Positions 27,397-37,008 of a DNA stretch of 64,000 bases are shown in pieces. The position numbers and the translations under genes were made by a program. Within the stretch, counting starts at the first letter, position 1. Each line of letters opens with the position of its first letter. Under the pieces are notes generated by a model. The model worked only from the letters and a program-made list of their open reading frames with translations, did not search any database and had not been told where the DNA came from. The stretch is taken from assembly GCF_025567045.1 (NCBI RefSeq), contig NZ_JAOQJK010000004.1, positions 1 through 64,000 on the forward strand, in the 5' to 3' direction. Source of the DNA: Barnesiella propionica (GTDB lineage Bacteria > Bacteroidota > Bacteroidia > Bacteroidales > Barnesiellaceae).

Positions 27397-27864
27397 ATGA
27401 GAAATAAAAAAGAAGAATTGTTCAATCTTTTGCTGACGGACAGGTATAATAACCTTTCCCGTTTTTTTATCCGTTGTTTTGTAGGCATTATGATGCTTAT
27501 TCACGGGCTGGCTAAAATTTCTCATTTCGATATACTGAAAGATACTTTTTATCCTGCTTTAGGTATGAGCAGCGAAATGTCTCTTATCATGATAATCTTG
27601 GTAGAAGTAGGATGTTCTTTCCTGTTAATTTTGGGATTTATGACCCGTTTGGCTGCTATTCCTTTGATTTTTTCCATGCTTGTGGCCGGATATTTTACTT
27701 TTGAACCTCTCTCTTTAGCAACGGCGGAATTACCTACGATGTATATGGGTATTTATATGTATATATTACTGGCGGGCCCGGGTATGTTGTCCCTTGATTA
27801 TCTTTTTTCCATTAAATTCATTTCTCATAAAAGTATAGCTCCGGAGTTTGGCGGGGAAGAATAA
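27397..27864 (+). CDS. DoxX family membrane protein
   Basis: A protein of 155 residues starting at the ATG at 27397; a GTG 36 bases upstream is in frame but would add residues before the family's usual start. It has four hydrophobic helices and the DoxX motif FFIRCFVGIMMLIHGLAKI near residue 22-40, with VEVGCSFLLILGFMTRLAAIP near 74-94. DoxX proteins are small inner-membrane proteins linked to redox or quinone metabolism, often with unclear substrate. It is monocistronic, ended by a clear terminator. Confidence 0.82.
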   Translation: MRNKKEELFNLLLTDRYNNLSRFFIRCFVGIMMLIHGLAKISHFDILKDTFYPALGMSSEMSLIMIILVEVGCSFLLILGFMTRLAAIPLIFSMLVAGYFTFEPLSLATAELPTMYMGIYMYILLAGPGMLSLDYLFSIKFISHKSIAPEFGGEE

Positions 27865-27886
27865 AATATTAATACAAAACGAAACG

Positions 27887-27929
27887 GGGATTATCTATTG
27901 AATATAAAGATAATCCCTTTTGTTTTTTT
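27887..27929 (+). terminator. Terminator after the DoxX gene
   Basis: A perfect 10-bp stem (27887-27896 with 27908-27917) is followed by TTTTG and a run of T. Confidence 0.9.
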
Positions 27930-27959
27930 AAGTATAGTATAATTTAGAGAAGCTGTTTT

Positions 27960-27988
27960 TTTGTTAACTTGTCTTTTCTTTATTTTTG
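27960..27988 (+). promoter_or_regulatory. Promoter for mnmA
   Basis: TTTG (27960-27963) and TATTTTTG (27981-27988) are 17 bases apart, slightly short for the Bacteroidetes consensus. The mnmA start follows 16 bases after the -7 box, so the leader is very short. Confidence 0.55.
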
Positions 27989-28004
27989 TAGCAAAAATAA
28001 TATT

Positions 28005-29069
28005 ATGAATGTTGCAGCATTAATATCCGGCGGAGTTGATAGTGCCGTAGTCGTGCATAAATTAAAGGAAGAGGGGATAGATCCTGCTCTTTTTTATATT
28101 CGTATTGGTATGGATAACGAAATAGGTGATTGTTCTGCCGAGGAGGATATTGAGATGTGCAAGGCTATTGCCCGGAAATACAGATTACCTTTTGAGGTTG
28201 TATCCTTGCATGACGAGTATTGGGAGAATGTGATGGAATATGCATTAAGAACAGTGAAAGCAGGGCTCACTCCTAATCCGGATATGATGTGTAATAAAAT
28301 GATAAAGTTCGGATTTTTCGAAGAACGTTGGGGTAAAGATTTCGACAGGACAGCTACCGGTCATTACGCCACAACAACGAATGTGGACGGACATATTTTT
28401 CTTTCTACTGCAGCAGACCCTGTAAAAGACCAGACCGATTTTTTAGCTCAGATTGATGCTCTGCAAGTATCGAAGCTCATGTTCCCTTTAGGAAATATGT
28501 ATAAAGAGGAGGTCCGGCGAATAGCCCGGGAGGCCCGGTTGCCCAATGCGAAACGGAGAGACAGCCAGGGGATTTGTTTTTTAGGTAATATCGATTACAA
28601 TGATTTCATCCGTCGTCATCTCGGAGAACATCCCGGCCCTATCGTGGAACTGGAAACAGGAAAAGTTCTGGGCCGGCACAGGGGCATATGGTTCCATACG
28701 ATAGGACAACGAAAAGGATTAGGTCTCAGCGGGGGGCCCTGGTATGTAGTTAAAAAAGATATAGATACGCACACTATATTTGTATCAAACGGTTATGATA
28801 CCGATAAACAATACGGCTATATTCTTCATCTGGCAGATTTCCATTTTATTACGCTGGATCCTTGGAAAGGAGAGAAATTTCCTGTGGATATTACTTTTAA
28901 GAACCGCCATACACCTGAATTCATATCCGGAAAGATATTTAATGCAGGTGGCGGACAATATACTATAGAATCTTCGGTTCCTATCCAGGGAATTGCTCCG
29001 GGACAATTTGCTGTTGTTTACGACAAGGATAGCCGTTTATGTTACGGGAGTGGTGTTATAACACTATAA
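28005..29069 (+). CDS. mnmA: tRNA-specific 2-thiouridylase
   Basis: A protein of 354 residues; the ATG at 28005 starts just before the PP-loop, as in the family. It installs sulfur at U34 of Lys, Glu and Gln tRNAs using ATP. Visible: PP-loop SGGVDSA (residues 7-13), the first catalytic Cys in [14 protein letters not shown] near 95, and the second in QGICFLG near 190, followed by the beta-barrel tail. The inserted acidic region [17 protein letters not shown] near 38 is typical of one of two MnmA forms in Bacteroidetes. It is a single-gene unit. Confidence 0.92.
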   Translation: MNVAALISGGVDSAVVVHKLKEEGIDPALFYIRIGMDNEIGDCSAEEDIEMCKAIARKYRLPFEVVSLHDEYWENVMEYALRTVKAGLTPNPDMMCNKMIKFGFFEERWGKDFDRTATGHYATTTNVDGHIFLSTAADPVKDQTDFLAQIDALQVSKLMFPLGNMYKEEVRRIAREARLPNAKRRDSQGICFLGNIDYNDFIRRHLGEHPGPIVELETGKVLGRHRGIWFHTIGQRKGLGLSGGPWYVVKKDIDTHTIFVSNGYDTDKQYGYILHLADFHFITLDPWKGEKFPVDITFKNRHTPEFISGKIFNAGGGQYTIESSVPIQGIAPGQFAVVYDKDSRLCYGSGVITL

Positions 29070-29150
29070 AATAAGGTAAATAAACGTTTATAGTGCGGGT
29101 AAATATCGCTCTTTTCTTTCTGTAAATTGATGATGAAACAAAAAAACTGT

Positions 29151-29158
29151 TATATTTG
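29151..29158 (+). promoter_or_regulatory. -7 promoter box for the bifunctional nuclease gene
   Basis: TATATTTG matches TAnnTTTG; a weak -33 (ATTG) lies about 21 bases upstream. The coding start is 38 bases downstream. Confidence 0.5.
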
Positions 29159-29195
29159 TTTTTGATATAACAATAACAAATAAAACGTAAATATT

Positions 29196-29759
29196 TTGGA
29201 AAAACGCGTAAAACTCAGAGTTCTGGGAATTACATACAGTCAGGTACAAAATGGTGCTTATGCTCTGGTACTGGCGGAGGAGAACGGTCCCCGGCGTATT
29301 CCTATCATTATAGGGACCGCCGAAGCGCAAGCCATTGCGATACGTCTTGAAAATCTCATACCTCCCCGTCCAATGACACATGACCTTTTTGTAAGCTTTG
29401 CGCATGGTTTCGGCATACGTTTGACGGAAGTTTATATATACCGTTTTGAAGATGGGGTTTTTTCGTCCGAGTTGCTGTTTGATGACGGGGAACGCCAAAT
29501 GAGAGTTGATTCACGTACTTCCGATGCCATTGCTATTGCTTTACGGACCAATGCCGATATTTATACCAGTGAAACGATAGCGGAGCAAGCCGGATTTATT
29601 CTGGAAGACGAGGGTCTGGAAGAAAAACATCAGGAACAAGATGAGGTTCTGGAAAATAAATCGGTAAAGGAATTGGAGGAACTTTTGACAAAAGCAGTAG
29701 AAGAAGAAGCTTATGAACAAGCAGCATATATACAGCAATTAATTCGTCAGAAACGGTGA
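29196..29759 (+). CDS. Bifunctional nuclease (DUF151) protein with UVR motif, TTG start
   Basis: A protein of 187 residues. Residues 1-130 match the bifunctional nuclease domain (DUF151): LRVLGITYSQVQNGAYALVL, RRIPIIIGTAEAQAIA near 31-46 and SRTSDAIAIALR near 109. After an acidic linker, residues about 152-187 form a UVR (UvrB/C interaction) motif: LEELLTKAVEEEAYEQAAYI. The frame has no ATG at the proper place; TTG at 29196 gives the family's normal N-terminus (MEKRVKL). Homologues have RNase/DNase activity in vitro, but the role in Bacteroidetes is unclear. It has its own promoter. Confidence 0.82.
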   Translation: MEKRVKLRVLGITYSQVQNGAYALVLAEENGPRRIPIIIGTAEAQAIAIRLENLIPPRPMTHDLFVSFAHGFGIRLTEVYIYRFEDGVFSSELLFDDGERQMRVDSRTSDAIAIALRTNADIYTSETIAEQAGFILEDEGLEEKHQEQDEVLENKSVKELEELLTKAVEEEAYEQAAYIQQLIRQKR

Positions 29760-29764
29760 ATCCG

Positions 29765-29794
29765 TTTGTTTTTATATAAATTTTCGTAGATTTG
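29765..29794 (+). promoter_or_regulatory. Promoter for the nucleoside transporter operon
   Basis: TTTG (29765-29768) and TAGATTTG (29787-29794) are 18 bases apart, a good Bacteroidetes promoter match, 60 bases before the transporter start. Confidence 0.6.
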
Positions 29795-29854
29795 CCAATC
29801 TCACACAAATGAATGAATAACTATCGAAGAAATTAATCTAAAAATCAAGGTGCT

Positions 29855-31087
29855 ATGAATAATGTAAAATTCCGTTTGATAATAATGAATTTTCTCCAGT
29901 TCTTTATCTGGGGTTCTTGGCTTATATCTTTAGGAGGTTATATGGGGGGCTCTCTTCATTTCGAAGGAGGCCAGATAGGTGCTATCTTTGCTACAATGGG
30001 TATTGCTTCTTTGTTTATGCCCGGTCTTATGGGTATTGTTGCCGATAAGTGGCTAAATGCCGAAAGGTTGCTCGGATTATGTCATATTGTGGGAGCTGTT
30101 TTGCTGTTCTCGGCTTCTACAGTTACCGATTATACTACGATGTACTGGATCCTTTTGCTAAATATGATGGTGTACATGCCGACTTTAGCACTGGTAAATA
30201 CGGTTTCTTATAATGCATTGGAAAAGCATGGTATGGATGTTGTTAAAGATTTTCCTCCTATACGTGTATGGGGTACGGTCGGTTTTATTTGTGCCATGTG
30301 GGCTGTGGATCTAAGTGGAATAGCACGTTCCAACGCTCAGCTTTTCGTGGCGTCAGGGGCAGCTTTATTGCTTGGACTTTATTCGTTTACGTTGCCGGCT
30401 TGCCCTCCTTCGGCGCGGGGAGAACGTAAATCTCTGATGTCTGCTTTAGGCTTAGATGCCTTGGTGCTTTTCAAGCAAAAGAAGATGGCTATATTTTTTC
30501 TGTTCTCCATGCTTTTGGGGGCTGCGTTACAAATAACCAATACGTTCGGGGGATCTTTTCTGGACAGTTTTAAAGCTATTCCCGAATTCGAGCATTCTTT
30601 CGGTGTAGAGCATCCTAATATACTTTTGTCTATTTCGCAAATGTCAGAAACTCTTTTCATTCTGGCAATACCTTTCTTCCTTGGGCGTTTCGGAATAAAG
30701 AATGTTATGCTGATGAGTATGTTTGCATGGGTGCTGCGTTTCGGTTTCTTTGGTATTGGCGATCCGAGTGCGGGCGGTATGGTATGGCTTATCCTCTCTA
30801 TGATTGTTTACGGTATGGCTTTTGATTTTTTTAATATATCAGGTTCCTTGTTCGTGGAAAAATCAACGACACCGGAAATACGCGCCAGCGGACAAGGCTT
30901 GTTCATGATGATGACCAATGGCTTCGGGGCCGTTATCGGCGGATATGCCAGCGGGGCCGTAGTCGATTATTTTACGAAGAACGGGGTGACCGATTGGCCG
31001 GCATGTTGGTATTCTTTTGCTGCTTATGCATTGGTAATAGGTATCTTGTTTGCTTTGGTCTTTAAGTATAAACATGAGCATGCTTGA
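29855..31087 (+). CDS. MFS nucleoside permease (NupG/NHS-like)
   Basis: A membrane protein of 410 residues with about twelve helices. It starts NNVKFRLIIMNFLQFFIWG, and FIWGSWLISLGGYM near 17-30 plus FPPIRVWGTVGFICAMWAVD near 130-149 are characteristic of the nucleoside:H+ symporter family that includes NupG and XapB. It probably imports nucleosides across the inner membrane. It is followed 28 bases later by an unrelated concentrative nucleoside transporter. Confidence 0.82.
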   Translation: MNNVKFRLIIMNFLQFFIWGSWLISLGGYMGGSLHFEGGQIGAIFATMGIASLFMPGLMGIVADKWLNAERLLGLCHIVGAVLLFSASTVTDYTTMYWILLLNMMVYMPTLALVNTVSYNALEKHGMDVVKDFPPIRVWGTVGFICAMWAVDLSGIARSNAQLFVASGAALLLGLYSFTLPACPPSARGERKSLMSALGLDALVLFKQKKMAIFFLFSMLLGAALQITNTFGGSFLDSFKAIPEFEHSFGVEHPNILLSISQMSETLFILAIPFFLGRFGIKNVMLMSMFAWVLRFGFFGIGDPSAGGMVWLILSMIVYGMAFDFFNISGSLFVEKSTTPEIRASGQGLFMMMTNGFGAVIGGYASGAVVDYFTKNGVTDWPACWYSFAAYALVIGILFALVFKYKHEHA

Positions 31088-31115
31088 TATTGAAAAAATC
31101 GGTTTTTAAAAGATT

Positions 31116-32546
31116 ATGATGCAGATAAATAAAATAATAAAGATACAAAAGAGCTCGTTACGGGCTCTTTTGTGTTTTTCTTTTTTGGCGTTCGGTTTTA
31201 CCGTTCATGCCGGGAATACGATCCCTTCTTCGGTTCCATTACCTTTAACGGGTATTACTCCGGAATCGTTCCTTCGGGGTATTTTGGGTATGGCTGGTTT
31301 ACTTCTTATCGGTTGGCTTATGAGCCGGGACCGTAGATCAATTGATTGGAAAGTTGTTGTCGGCGCTTTAGCCGTGCAAATGTTGCTTGCTGTATCGGTT
31401 ATGTATATTCCCGGTATTCAGCAATTGTTCGGTTTTTTAGGAAAATGCTTTGTTAAAATTCTGGATTTTACGCGTGCAGGTTCTATTTTTCTTTTCGGTA
31501 GTTTAGTAGATATGCAGAAGGTCGGTCATATATTCGTATTTCAGGTTTTACCTGCTATTATCTTTTTTGCGGCACTCACTCATCTTCTTTATTATTTGAA
31601 TGTTATCCAGTGGGTAGTACGTTGGCTGGGGAGGGGACTACATAAGATATTTCGTTTGTCCGGCGCAGAAGGTGCTACGGTTGCTGGAAATATTTTTTTA
31701 GGAATGTGCGAAGCTCCTTTACTTGTGAAGGGTTATTTATCGGGAATGAACAAGGCCGAAATATTTTTGGTCATGACTTCGGGAATGGCGACTATTGCAG
31801 GTGGGGTAATGACTACTTATATAGGAATGCTGGGTGGTTCGGATCCTGTTTCCCGGGAATTATTTGCCAAGTACCTGATAACGGCTTCTGTCATGGCTGC
31901 TCCAGGAGCGGTTGCTTTTGCCCGTATGGTTGTTCCTCAAACTGAATTGTCGGTAAAGGATGCTGATGTAAAGCGGGATTCTGTAGGGAATGGTTTGTTG
32001 GATGCTCTATCTAACGGAACTTTGCAGGGAGTGCGGCTGGCTGTCAATGTCGCAGCGTTGTTGCTGGTATTTGTTGCATGTATAGCATTGGTCAATTATT
32101 TACTTGGAGGGATTTTGGGCCGTTATACCGGGCTTAATGAATGGTTATCGGGACTTTCAGGTCATCCTGTTACGTTTGATTTCCAGTATATTGCCGGATG
32201 GATTTTTGCTCCGGTCGCGTGGCTGATGGGTGTTTGCGGTGCTGACGTGCCGGATGTCGCTGCCCTTCTCGGAACTAAAACCATTTTGAATGAATTTGTT
32301 GCTTATGCCGATTTCAGTATGTTGAAAAACGCAGGTGCATTTGTTGAGGAAAAGTCGATAGTTATAGTTACCTTTGCCTTATGCGGATTTGCTAATATAG
32401 GCTCCATAGGCATGCAGATCGGAGGAATAGGTGCTTTGGCTCCTTCTCTGAGACCTTTGATTGCCCGGTATGGATTTGCGGCAATGGTTTGTGGTGCGCT
32501 CACTTCATGTATGTCTGCTACGATGATAGGTCTGTTGTTAGGATAA
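31116..32546 (+). CDS. Concentrative nucleoside transporter (NupC family)
   Basis: A protein of 476 residues. After a signal-like N-terminus (to VHAG near residue 33) it has the CNT fold: FLFGSLVD near 127, EGATVAGNIFLGMCEAPLLVK near 184-204, MATIAGGVMTTYIG near 224 and NEFVAY near 392. CNT proteins import nucleosides with Na+ or H+. An N-terminal secretion-like segment is usual in Bacteroidetes members. It overlaps nothing and precedes rsmE by 12 bases. Confidence 0.87.
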   Translation: MMQINKIIKIQKSSLRALLCFSFLAFGFTVHAGNTIPSSVPLPLTGITPESFLRGILGMAGLLLIGWLMSRDRRSIDWKVVVGALAVQMLLAVSVMYIPGIQQLFGFLGKCFVKILDFTRAGSIFLFGSLVDMQKVGHIFVFQVLPAIIFFAALTHLLYYLNVIQWVVRWLGRGLHKIFRLSGAEGATVAGNIFLGMCEAPLLVKGYLSGMNKAEIFLVMTSGMATIAGGVMTTYIGMLGGSDPVSRELFAKYLITASVMAAPGAVAFARMVVPQTELSVKDADVKRDSVGNGLLDALSNGTLQGVRLAVNVAALLLVFVACIALVNYLLGGILGRYTGLNEWLSGLSGHPVTFDFQYIAGWIFAPVAWLMGVCGADVPDVAALLGTKTILNEFVAYADFSMLKNAGAFVEEKSIVIVTFALCGFANIGSIGMQIGGIGALAPSLRPLIARYGFAAMVCGALTSCMSATMIGLLLG

Positions 32547-32558
32547 TAATATACTGAT

Positions 32559-33266
32559 ATGCATATATTTTATACCCCTGATATTGAACAAGTAAAAGAA
32601 TTACCCGAGGTTGAATCCCGGCATTGTATTAAAGTGCTTCGCTTGGGAGAGGGTGATGAAATAGGTCTTATAGACGGGAAAGGTGTTTATTACCGGGCTG
32701 TAATTTCTGAGGCTCATCCGAAACGTTGCGCAGTGAATATTCTTGAAACGGTTATGTGCCCGAATCCATGGCCTTACCGGTTGGAGATAGCTATTGCCCC
32801 GACTAAAAATCTGGATCGTATTGAGTGGTTTGCCGAAAAGACTACCGAGATAGGTATAGATGCTGTTACTTTGCTGAAATGCCGGTTTTCCGAGCGTAAG
32901 GAAATGAAAACCGAAAGACTGAAAAAAATATTGGTATCGGCCATGAAACAATCTTTGAAAGCAAAGTTACCTGAACTTTCTGAAATGACGGATTACAAAC
33001 ACTTTATTCAGAGATCTTTTAGCGGACGTAAATTTATTGCTCATTGTTATGATGGGGAGGAAAGAAGGTTATTGAGCGAATGTTACAAACCGGGTGAGAA
33101 TGCTTTGGTTATAATTGGTCCGGAAGGCGATTTTAGTCCTGAAGAAGTAGAATTGGCTTTGTCTAATGGTTTCGAACCTGTATCTTTGGGAGATAGTCGT
33201 TTACGTACCGAGACAGCCGGAATAGTGGCTTGCCATACAATACATGTGCTGAATCAAAAAAAATAA
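32559..33266 (+). CDS. rsmE: 16S rRNA m3U1498 methyltransferase
   Basis: A protein of 235 residues. It methylates N3 of U1498 in 16S rRNA using SAM. N-terminal PUA-like part (HIFYTPDI, ESRHCIKVLRLGEGDEI), then the SPOUT knot with IIGPEGDFSPEEVELA near residue 186 and LGDSRLRTETAG near 210. The length is typical. It lies between a nucleoside transporter and kdsA, with 12- and 5-base gaps. Confidence 0.93.
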   Translation: MHIFYTPDIEQVKELPEVESRHCIKVLRLGEGDEIGLIDGKGVYYRAVISEAHPKRCAVNILETVMCPNPWPYRLEIAIAPTKNLDRIEWFAEKTTEIGIDAVTLLKCRFSERKEMKTERLKKILVSAMKQSLKAKLPELSEMTDYKHFIQRSFSGRKFIAHCYDGEERRLLSECYKPGENALVIIGPEGDFSPEEVELALSNGFEPVSLGDSRLRTETAGIVACHTIHVLNQKK

Positions 33267-33271
33267 CTATT

Positions 33272-34087
33272 ATGATATTGAAAAATCTAAAACATAGTGA
33301 GGCCGGGAATTTCTTTTTGTTGGCGGGCCCTTGTGTTATCGAAGGAGAAGATATGGCTCTGAAAATAGCTGAGAAAGTCGTTACGATAACCGATAAGTTA
33401 CAAATACCTTATGTTTTTAAGGGGTCGTACAGGAAAGCGAATCGCTCCAGGATTGATTCTTTTACCGGAATAGGGGATGAAAAAGCATTAAAGATATTGC
33501 GAAAAATAAGAGAAACTTTTGATGTTCCTGTTGTTACGGATATTCATACGGCTGAAGAAGCCCGCTTGGCTGCCGGTTATGTCGATGTCTTGCAAATACC
33601 GGCTTTTTTATGCCGGCAGACCGATCTGTTGGTTGCTGCTGCTGAGACCGGGAGGGTTGTCAATATTAAGAAAGGACAATTTCTTTCTCCTGAAGCAATG
33701 CAATTCGCCTTACAGAAAGTGGTGGATGCCGGAAACCGTCAGGTTGCTGTTACCGAGAGAGGTACAACATTCGGCTATCAGGATTTGGTCGTTGATTTCC
33801 GGGGCATTCCCGAGATGCAGAAATTTGGTTTTCCGGTAATTCTGGATGTTACTCATTCACTACAGAAACCGAATCAGACTTCCGGTGTAACAGGCGGATT
33901 ACCCCAGTTGATAGAAACGATGGCGCGTGCTGGAGTTGCTACTGGAGTGGACGGATTGTTTATGGAAACGCATCCCGAGCCTTCGAAAGCGAAGTCCGAT
34001 GGTGCGAATATGTTGCGTTTAGATTTATTGGAAGGATTATTGACCCGTTTGGTTGCGATACGTCAGGTTCTTAACGAGTTTAAATAG
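33272..34087 (+). CDS. kdsA: 3-deoxy-8-phosphooctulonate (KDO-8-P) synthase
   Basis: A protein of 271 residues. It condenses PEP with arabinose 5-phosphate to make KDO-8-P for lipopolysaccharide. Motifs: LLAGPCVIEGED near 16, FKGSYRKANRSR near 46, LQIPAFLCRQTDLL near 104, ILDVTHSLQKPN near 190 and METHPEP near 230. I chose the ATG at 33272 because an upstream in-frame start lies inside rsmE and would add 14 residues that the family lacks. The gap to rsmE is 5 bases. Confidence 0.94.
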   Translation: MILKNLKHSEAGNFFLLAGPCVIEGEDMALKIAEKVVTITDKLQIPYVFKGSYRKANRSRIDSFTGIGDEKALKILRKIRETFDVPVVTDIHTAEEARLAAGYVDVLQIPAFLCRQTDLLVAAAETGRVVNIKKGQFLSPEAMQFALQKVVDAGNRQVAVTERGTTFGYQDLVVDFRGIPEMQKFGFPVILDVTHSLQKPNQTSGVTGGLPQLIETMARAGVATGVDGLFMETHPEPSKAKSDGANMLRLDLLEGLLTRLVAIRQVLNEFK

Positions 34088-34101
34088 GATTTTCCTGTGC
34101 T

Positions 34102-35259
34102 ATGGAAAAAACAAACACAAAAACATGGATAACGCTGGCCCCGGTATTTTTTGGTTTCTTTATTATGGGGCTGGTAGATGTAGTAGGCATATCGGCCAAT
34201 TATGTAAAGACCGATTTTTCATTGAGCCGTACATGGGCTTCTTTTTTACCGCTGATGGCTTTTATCGGCTTTGCGTTTCTTGCTGTTCCTTCGGGAATAC
34301 TGATGAATAAAATAGGACGTAAGAATACGGTATTGCTGAGTATGGCTATTACATGTATTGCCTTGTTTATTCCTTCTTTTGGATATACATTCGGAGGTAT
34401 GATTACTACGTTTGCCCTGATAGGTATTGGCAATACGCTGATGCAAACCTCACTTAATCCTTTAATGGGGAATGTCGTATCGGGCAGGTTATTGACAACC
34501 AGTTTGACCCTTGGACAGTTTTTTCGTTCTTCTTCTTCTTTTTTGGGTCCCGTACTGGTTACGCTTATAGCCGCAGCGACGGGGAACTGGCGCGATATAT
34601 TCCCCTTATATGCAGGTATAACTTTAGTAGCCGGTCTGTGGCTTTTGGTAACCGGAATACGTAAGGAGCCGGTGGAGCGGACGAGTAAGAATTCTTTTGC
34701 ATCTACTTTTTTACTGCTTAAGAATCCGCGTCTGGCAATATTGTTTTTTTCTCTGTTTATTTATGTGGGAATAGATGTCGGTATGAATGTATATGTCCCT
34801 CAATTCCTTGAAACTCAATGCGGGGTTCCTCTGGAAAAAGCTGTCTTAGGATCGAGTTTATATTTTATAGCTCGTATCGTGGGGTCTTTTACCGGTGCTT
34901 TCCTTTTGTACCGGATGTCGTCGGGAAAGGTTTGGCTCTGGACAATGGTCCTGGCTGTGATAACAACAGGGATTTTGTTGCCGATGCATTCCGCTTGGAT
35001 CGTTTCAGGACTGGTGTTAGTGATCGGTTTTACCTGTGCAAATGTTTTTCCTATTATATTTTCTTTTGCGCTTAACGAAGTACCGGAAAGAGCGAATGAA
35101 GTTTCCGGCCTGTTAATTATGGCTGTATCGGGCGGTGCAGTTGTGCCTTGGTTAATGGGGGTTTTGAACGATCATATTTCTCCTGTAGCCGGTTTTTATT
35201 TGTTGTGGCTGTGTTTTGCTTTGTTGTTGTTTGTTTCAATGCGTTGGCGGCATAGATAG
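34102..35259 (+). CDS. MFS sugar-type transporter
   Basis: A membrane protein of 385 residues with about twelve helices. The start resembles the FucP/GlcP branch of MFS transporters (GISANYVKTDFSLSRTWASF near residue 33-52; PSGILMNKIGRKNTVLLS near 69). The substrate is probably a sugar, but the sequence does not name one. It follows kdsA by 14 bases and is the last gene of the run that begins at 29855. Confidence 0.75.
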   Translation: MEKTNTKTWITLAPVFFGFFIMGLVDVVGISANYVKTDFSLSRTWASFLPLMAFIGFAFLAVPSGILMNKIGRKNTVLLSMAITCIALFIPSFGYTFGGMITTFALIGIGNTLMQTSLNPLMGNVVSGRLLTTSLTLGQFFRSSSSFLGPVLVTLIAAATGNWRDIFPLYAGITLVAGLWLLVTGIRKEPVERTSKNSFASTFLLLKNPRLAILFFSLFIYVGIDVGMNVYVPQFLETQCGVPLEKAVLGSSLYFIARIVGSFTGAFLLYRMSSGKVWLWTMVLAVITTGILLPMHSAWIVSGLVLVIGFTCANVFPIIFSFALNEVPERANEVSGLLIMAVSGGAVVPWLMGVLNDHISPVAGFYLLWLCFALLLFVSMRWRHR

Positions 35260-35298
35260 ATTTGTCTGGAAATATATCTTCAAATAGCGACAAATATC

Positions 35299-35306
35299 TA
35301 TCTTTG
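35299..35306 (+). promoter_or_regulatory. -7 promoter box for the TPR gene
   Basis: TATCTTTG matches TAnnTTTG, 33 bases before the ATG at 35340. No TTTG sits at the right distance upstream. Confidence 0.5.
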
Positions 35307-35339
35307 TTTAGAATTTGAAAATATCAAAAGTAAGTTAAT

Positions 35340-36938
35340 ATGAAGTTTTATAAGATTTGTTCCTGTATTTTCCTTTTCTCTTATTTTCTTAGTCCTCTTA
35401 TTGCCCAGAATAATTATCTTTCAAGCGATTTGGTAAAAGCTATGATGGAAGTTTATGAAGAACAGTTGAAGGAAAACCCCAGAGATTATGTTACATTTCA
35501 GCGGCGTGCAAATGACTATTTCAATTATGGGGAAATGGATAAAGCTTTGGATGATATAACCAATGCAATAAAATATTTTCCGAGAAAGGAGAAAATAGAT
35601 TTGTCCCAGGCATATCTGTTGCGGGCGAAAATTTATGCTGACAGGAAAGAATATAGACATGCTTTTACCGATTTGAATAGTGCTCTTAATTTGAATCCGT
35701 CTTTATCTATGGCTTTGAAAGACCGGGCCGACCTCTTGTATAAAATGGAATTGTATGAGGATTCAAAGAAAGATTATAATACGCTTTTACGCATGGATGC
35801 ACGTAACCAGGAAGCCTATATGGGGCTGGCGCGAATCGAAGCCCGTGAGGGAAATATGGTACGGGCTAAAGATATGCTGTCTGTTGCTGTCAATCTGTCG
35901 CCTTCTTCTCCTGATATATATGTTCGCCGTGCCGAAATATATGATAATATGGGACTCGATGATGATGCTATTGCGGATTTGTTATATGCGATCATTCTGG
36001 ATGACAGCAATACGAACGCTACCCAGGCAATAATAAAGTACGGTAATAGCAATTATGAGGTAACGATGAACGGGCTGAACCAGGCGATAGCGCGTAATCC
36101 CGGTGCCGGTATGCTTTATTACCTCAGAGCCGTAGTGGAAAAGAATAACAATCGTTATTCTTTATCGGCAAAGGACTGGAATACAATAATAGAAAAAAAA
36201 TATTTTTACTATCATACTTTGTTCTATAACCGTTCTTTATGTTATTTTCATTTGGCCGGATACCAATACGCCCTGGACGATATATTGTCTGCTATAACTA
36301 TGGATGCGGGAAACCCGTTATATTATCTTCATAAATCGGCGGTCTTAAGAGCTATGGGTAATTATAAAGAGGCGGTGGCGGCTGCGCAGACAGCTCTTGA
36401 ACAAGATAGTTCTTCAGCGGATGCTGCTATAGAATTGAGCCGGGGTATGTCTGCATTGAAAAATTATGATGAAGCGCGCATGTGTTTGAATGAAGCGATC
36501 GCCAATAATGCAGAACATGCACTTGGTTATTTGATGCGGGGATATCTGACGGAGACTCAATTTAAAGATAAGAAGTCGGCTAATTTGGATTATGAAAGGG
36601 TGGTTAGTCTGGATGTAAATCCTGTGTCTGTGAGAAATTATAAAGGTTTCGCTCTTGCCCGGTTAGGAAGGACGGATGAAGCTGCAGCGTGGATAGACGC
36701 TATTCTGGCAAATCATATATCTAATCCTTCGGGGGAGGATTATTATTATGCGGCGTGTCTTTATGCGCAGTTAGGGGAGACGCAACTGGCTTTAGAGCAT
36801 TTGGAAGAAGCTTTTAAATTAGGTTATGGTGATTTTTATAATGTGCGGGAGAATAATGATCCGGTAGTTTCGTTGGCTCCTATACGAAAAAATCCGAGAT
36901 TCGAAGAGATTTTGTTAAAATACAAGAATATATTTTGA
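35340..36938 (+). CDS. Secreted tetratricopeptide repeat protein
   Basis: A protein of 532 residues with a signal peptide (ends near LSPLIAQ). The rest is nearly all TPR helices: for example YVTFQRRANDYFNYGEMDKA near 45-64, AYLLRAKIYADRKEYRHAF near 85-103 and AYMGLARIEAREGNMVRAK near 155-173, continuing to about residue 520. TPR proteins hold partners together; no enzymatic domain is seen. It is probably periplasmic. No neighbour hints at a partner, and it is closed by a strong terminator shared with the convergent S8 protease gene. Confidence 0.8.
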   Translation: MKFYKICSCIFLFSYFLSPLIAQNNYLSSDLVKAMMEVYEEQLKENPRDYVTFQRRANDYFNYGEMDKALDDITNAIKYFPRKEKIDLSQAYLLRAKIYADRKEYRHAFTDLNSALNLNPSLSMALKDRADLLYKMELYEDSKKDYNTLLRMDARNQEAYMGLARIEAREGNMVRAKDMLSVAVNLSPSSPDIYVRRAEIYDNMGLDDDAIADLLYAIILDDSNTNATQAIIKYGNSNYEVTMNGLNQAIARNPGAGMLYYLRAVVEKNNNRYSLSAKDWNTIIEKKYFYYHTLFYNRSLCYFHLAGYQYALDDILSAITMDAGNPLYYLHKSAVLRAMGNYKEAVAAAQTALEQDSSSADAAIELSRGMSALKNYDEARMCLNEAIANNAEHALGYLMRGYLTETQFKDKKSANLDYERVVSLDVNPVSVRNYKGFALARLGRTDEAAAWIDAILANHISNPSGEDYYYAACLYAQLGETQLALEHLEEAFKLGYGDFYNVRENNDPVVSLAPIRKNPRFEEILLKYKNIF

Positions 36939-36946
36939 TGTTTATG

Positions 36947-37002
36947 TTTTTAAAAAGACGGCTTGATTGAAAATGAATTCAATCAAGCCGTCTTTTTAAA
37001 AA
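36947..37002. terminator. Strong bidirectional terminator between convergent genes
   Basis: A perfect stem of 24 bp (36947-36970 with 36979-37002) around an 8-base loop, with T tracts on both strands. It serves the TPR gene (+) and the S8 protease gene (-). Confidence 0.95.
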
Positions 37003-37008
37003 GTGGAT

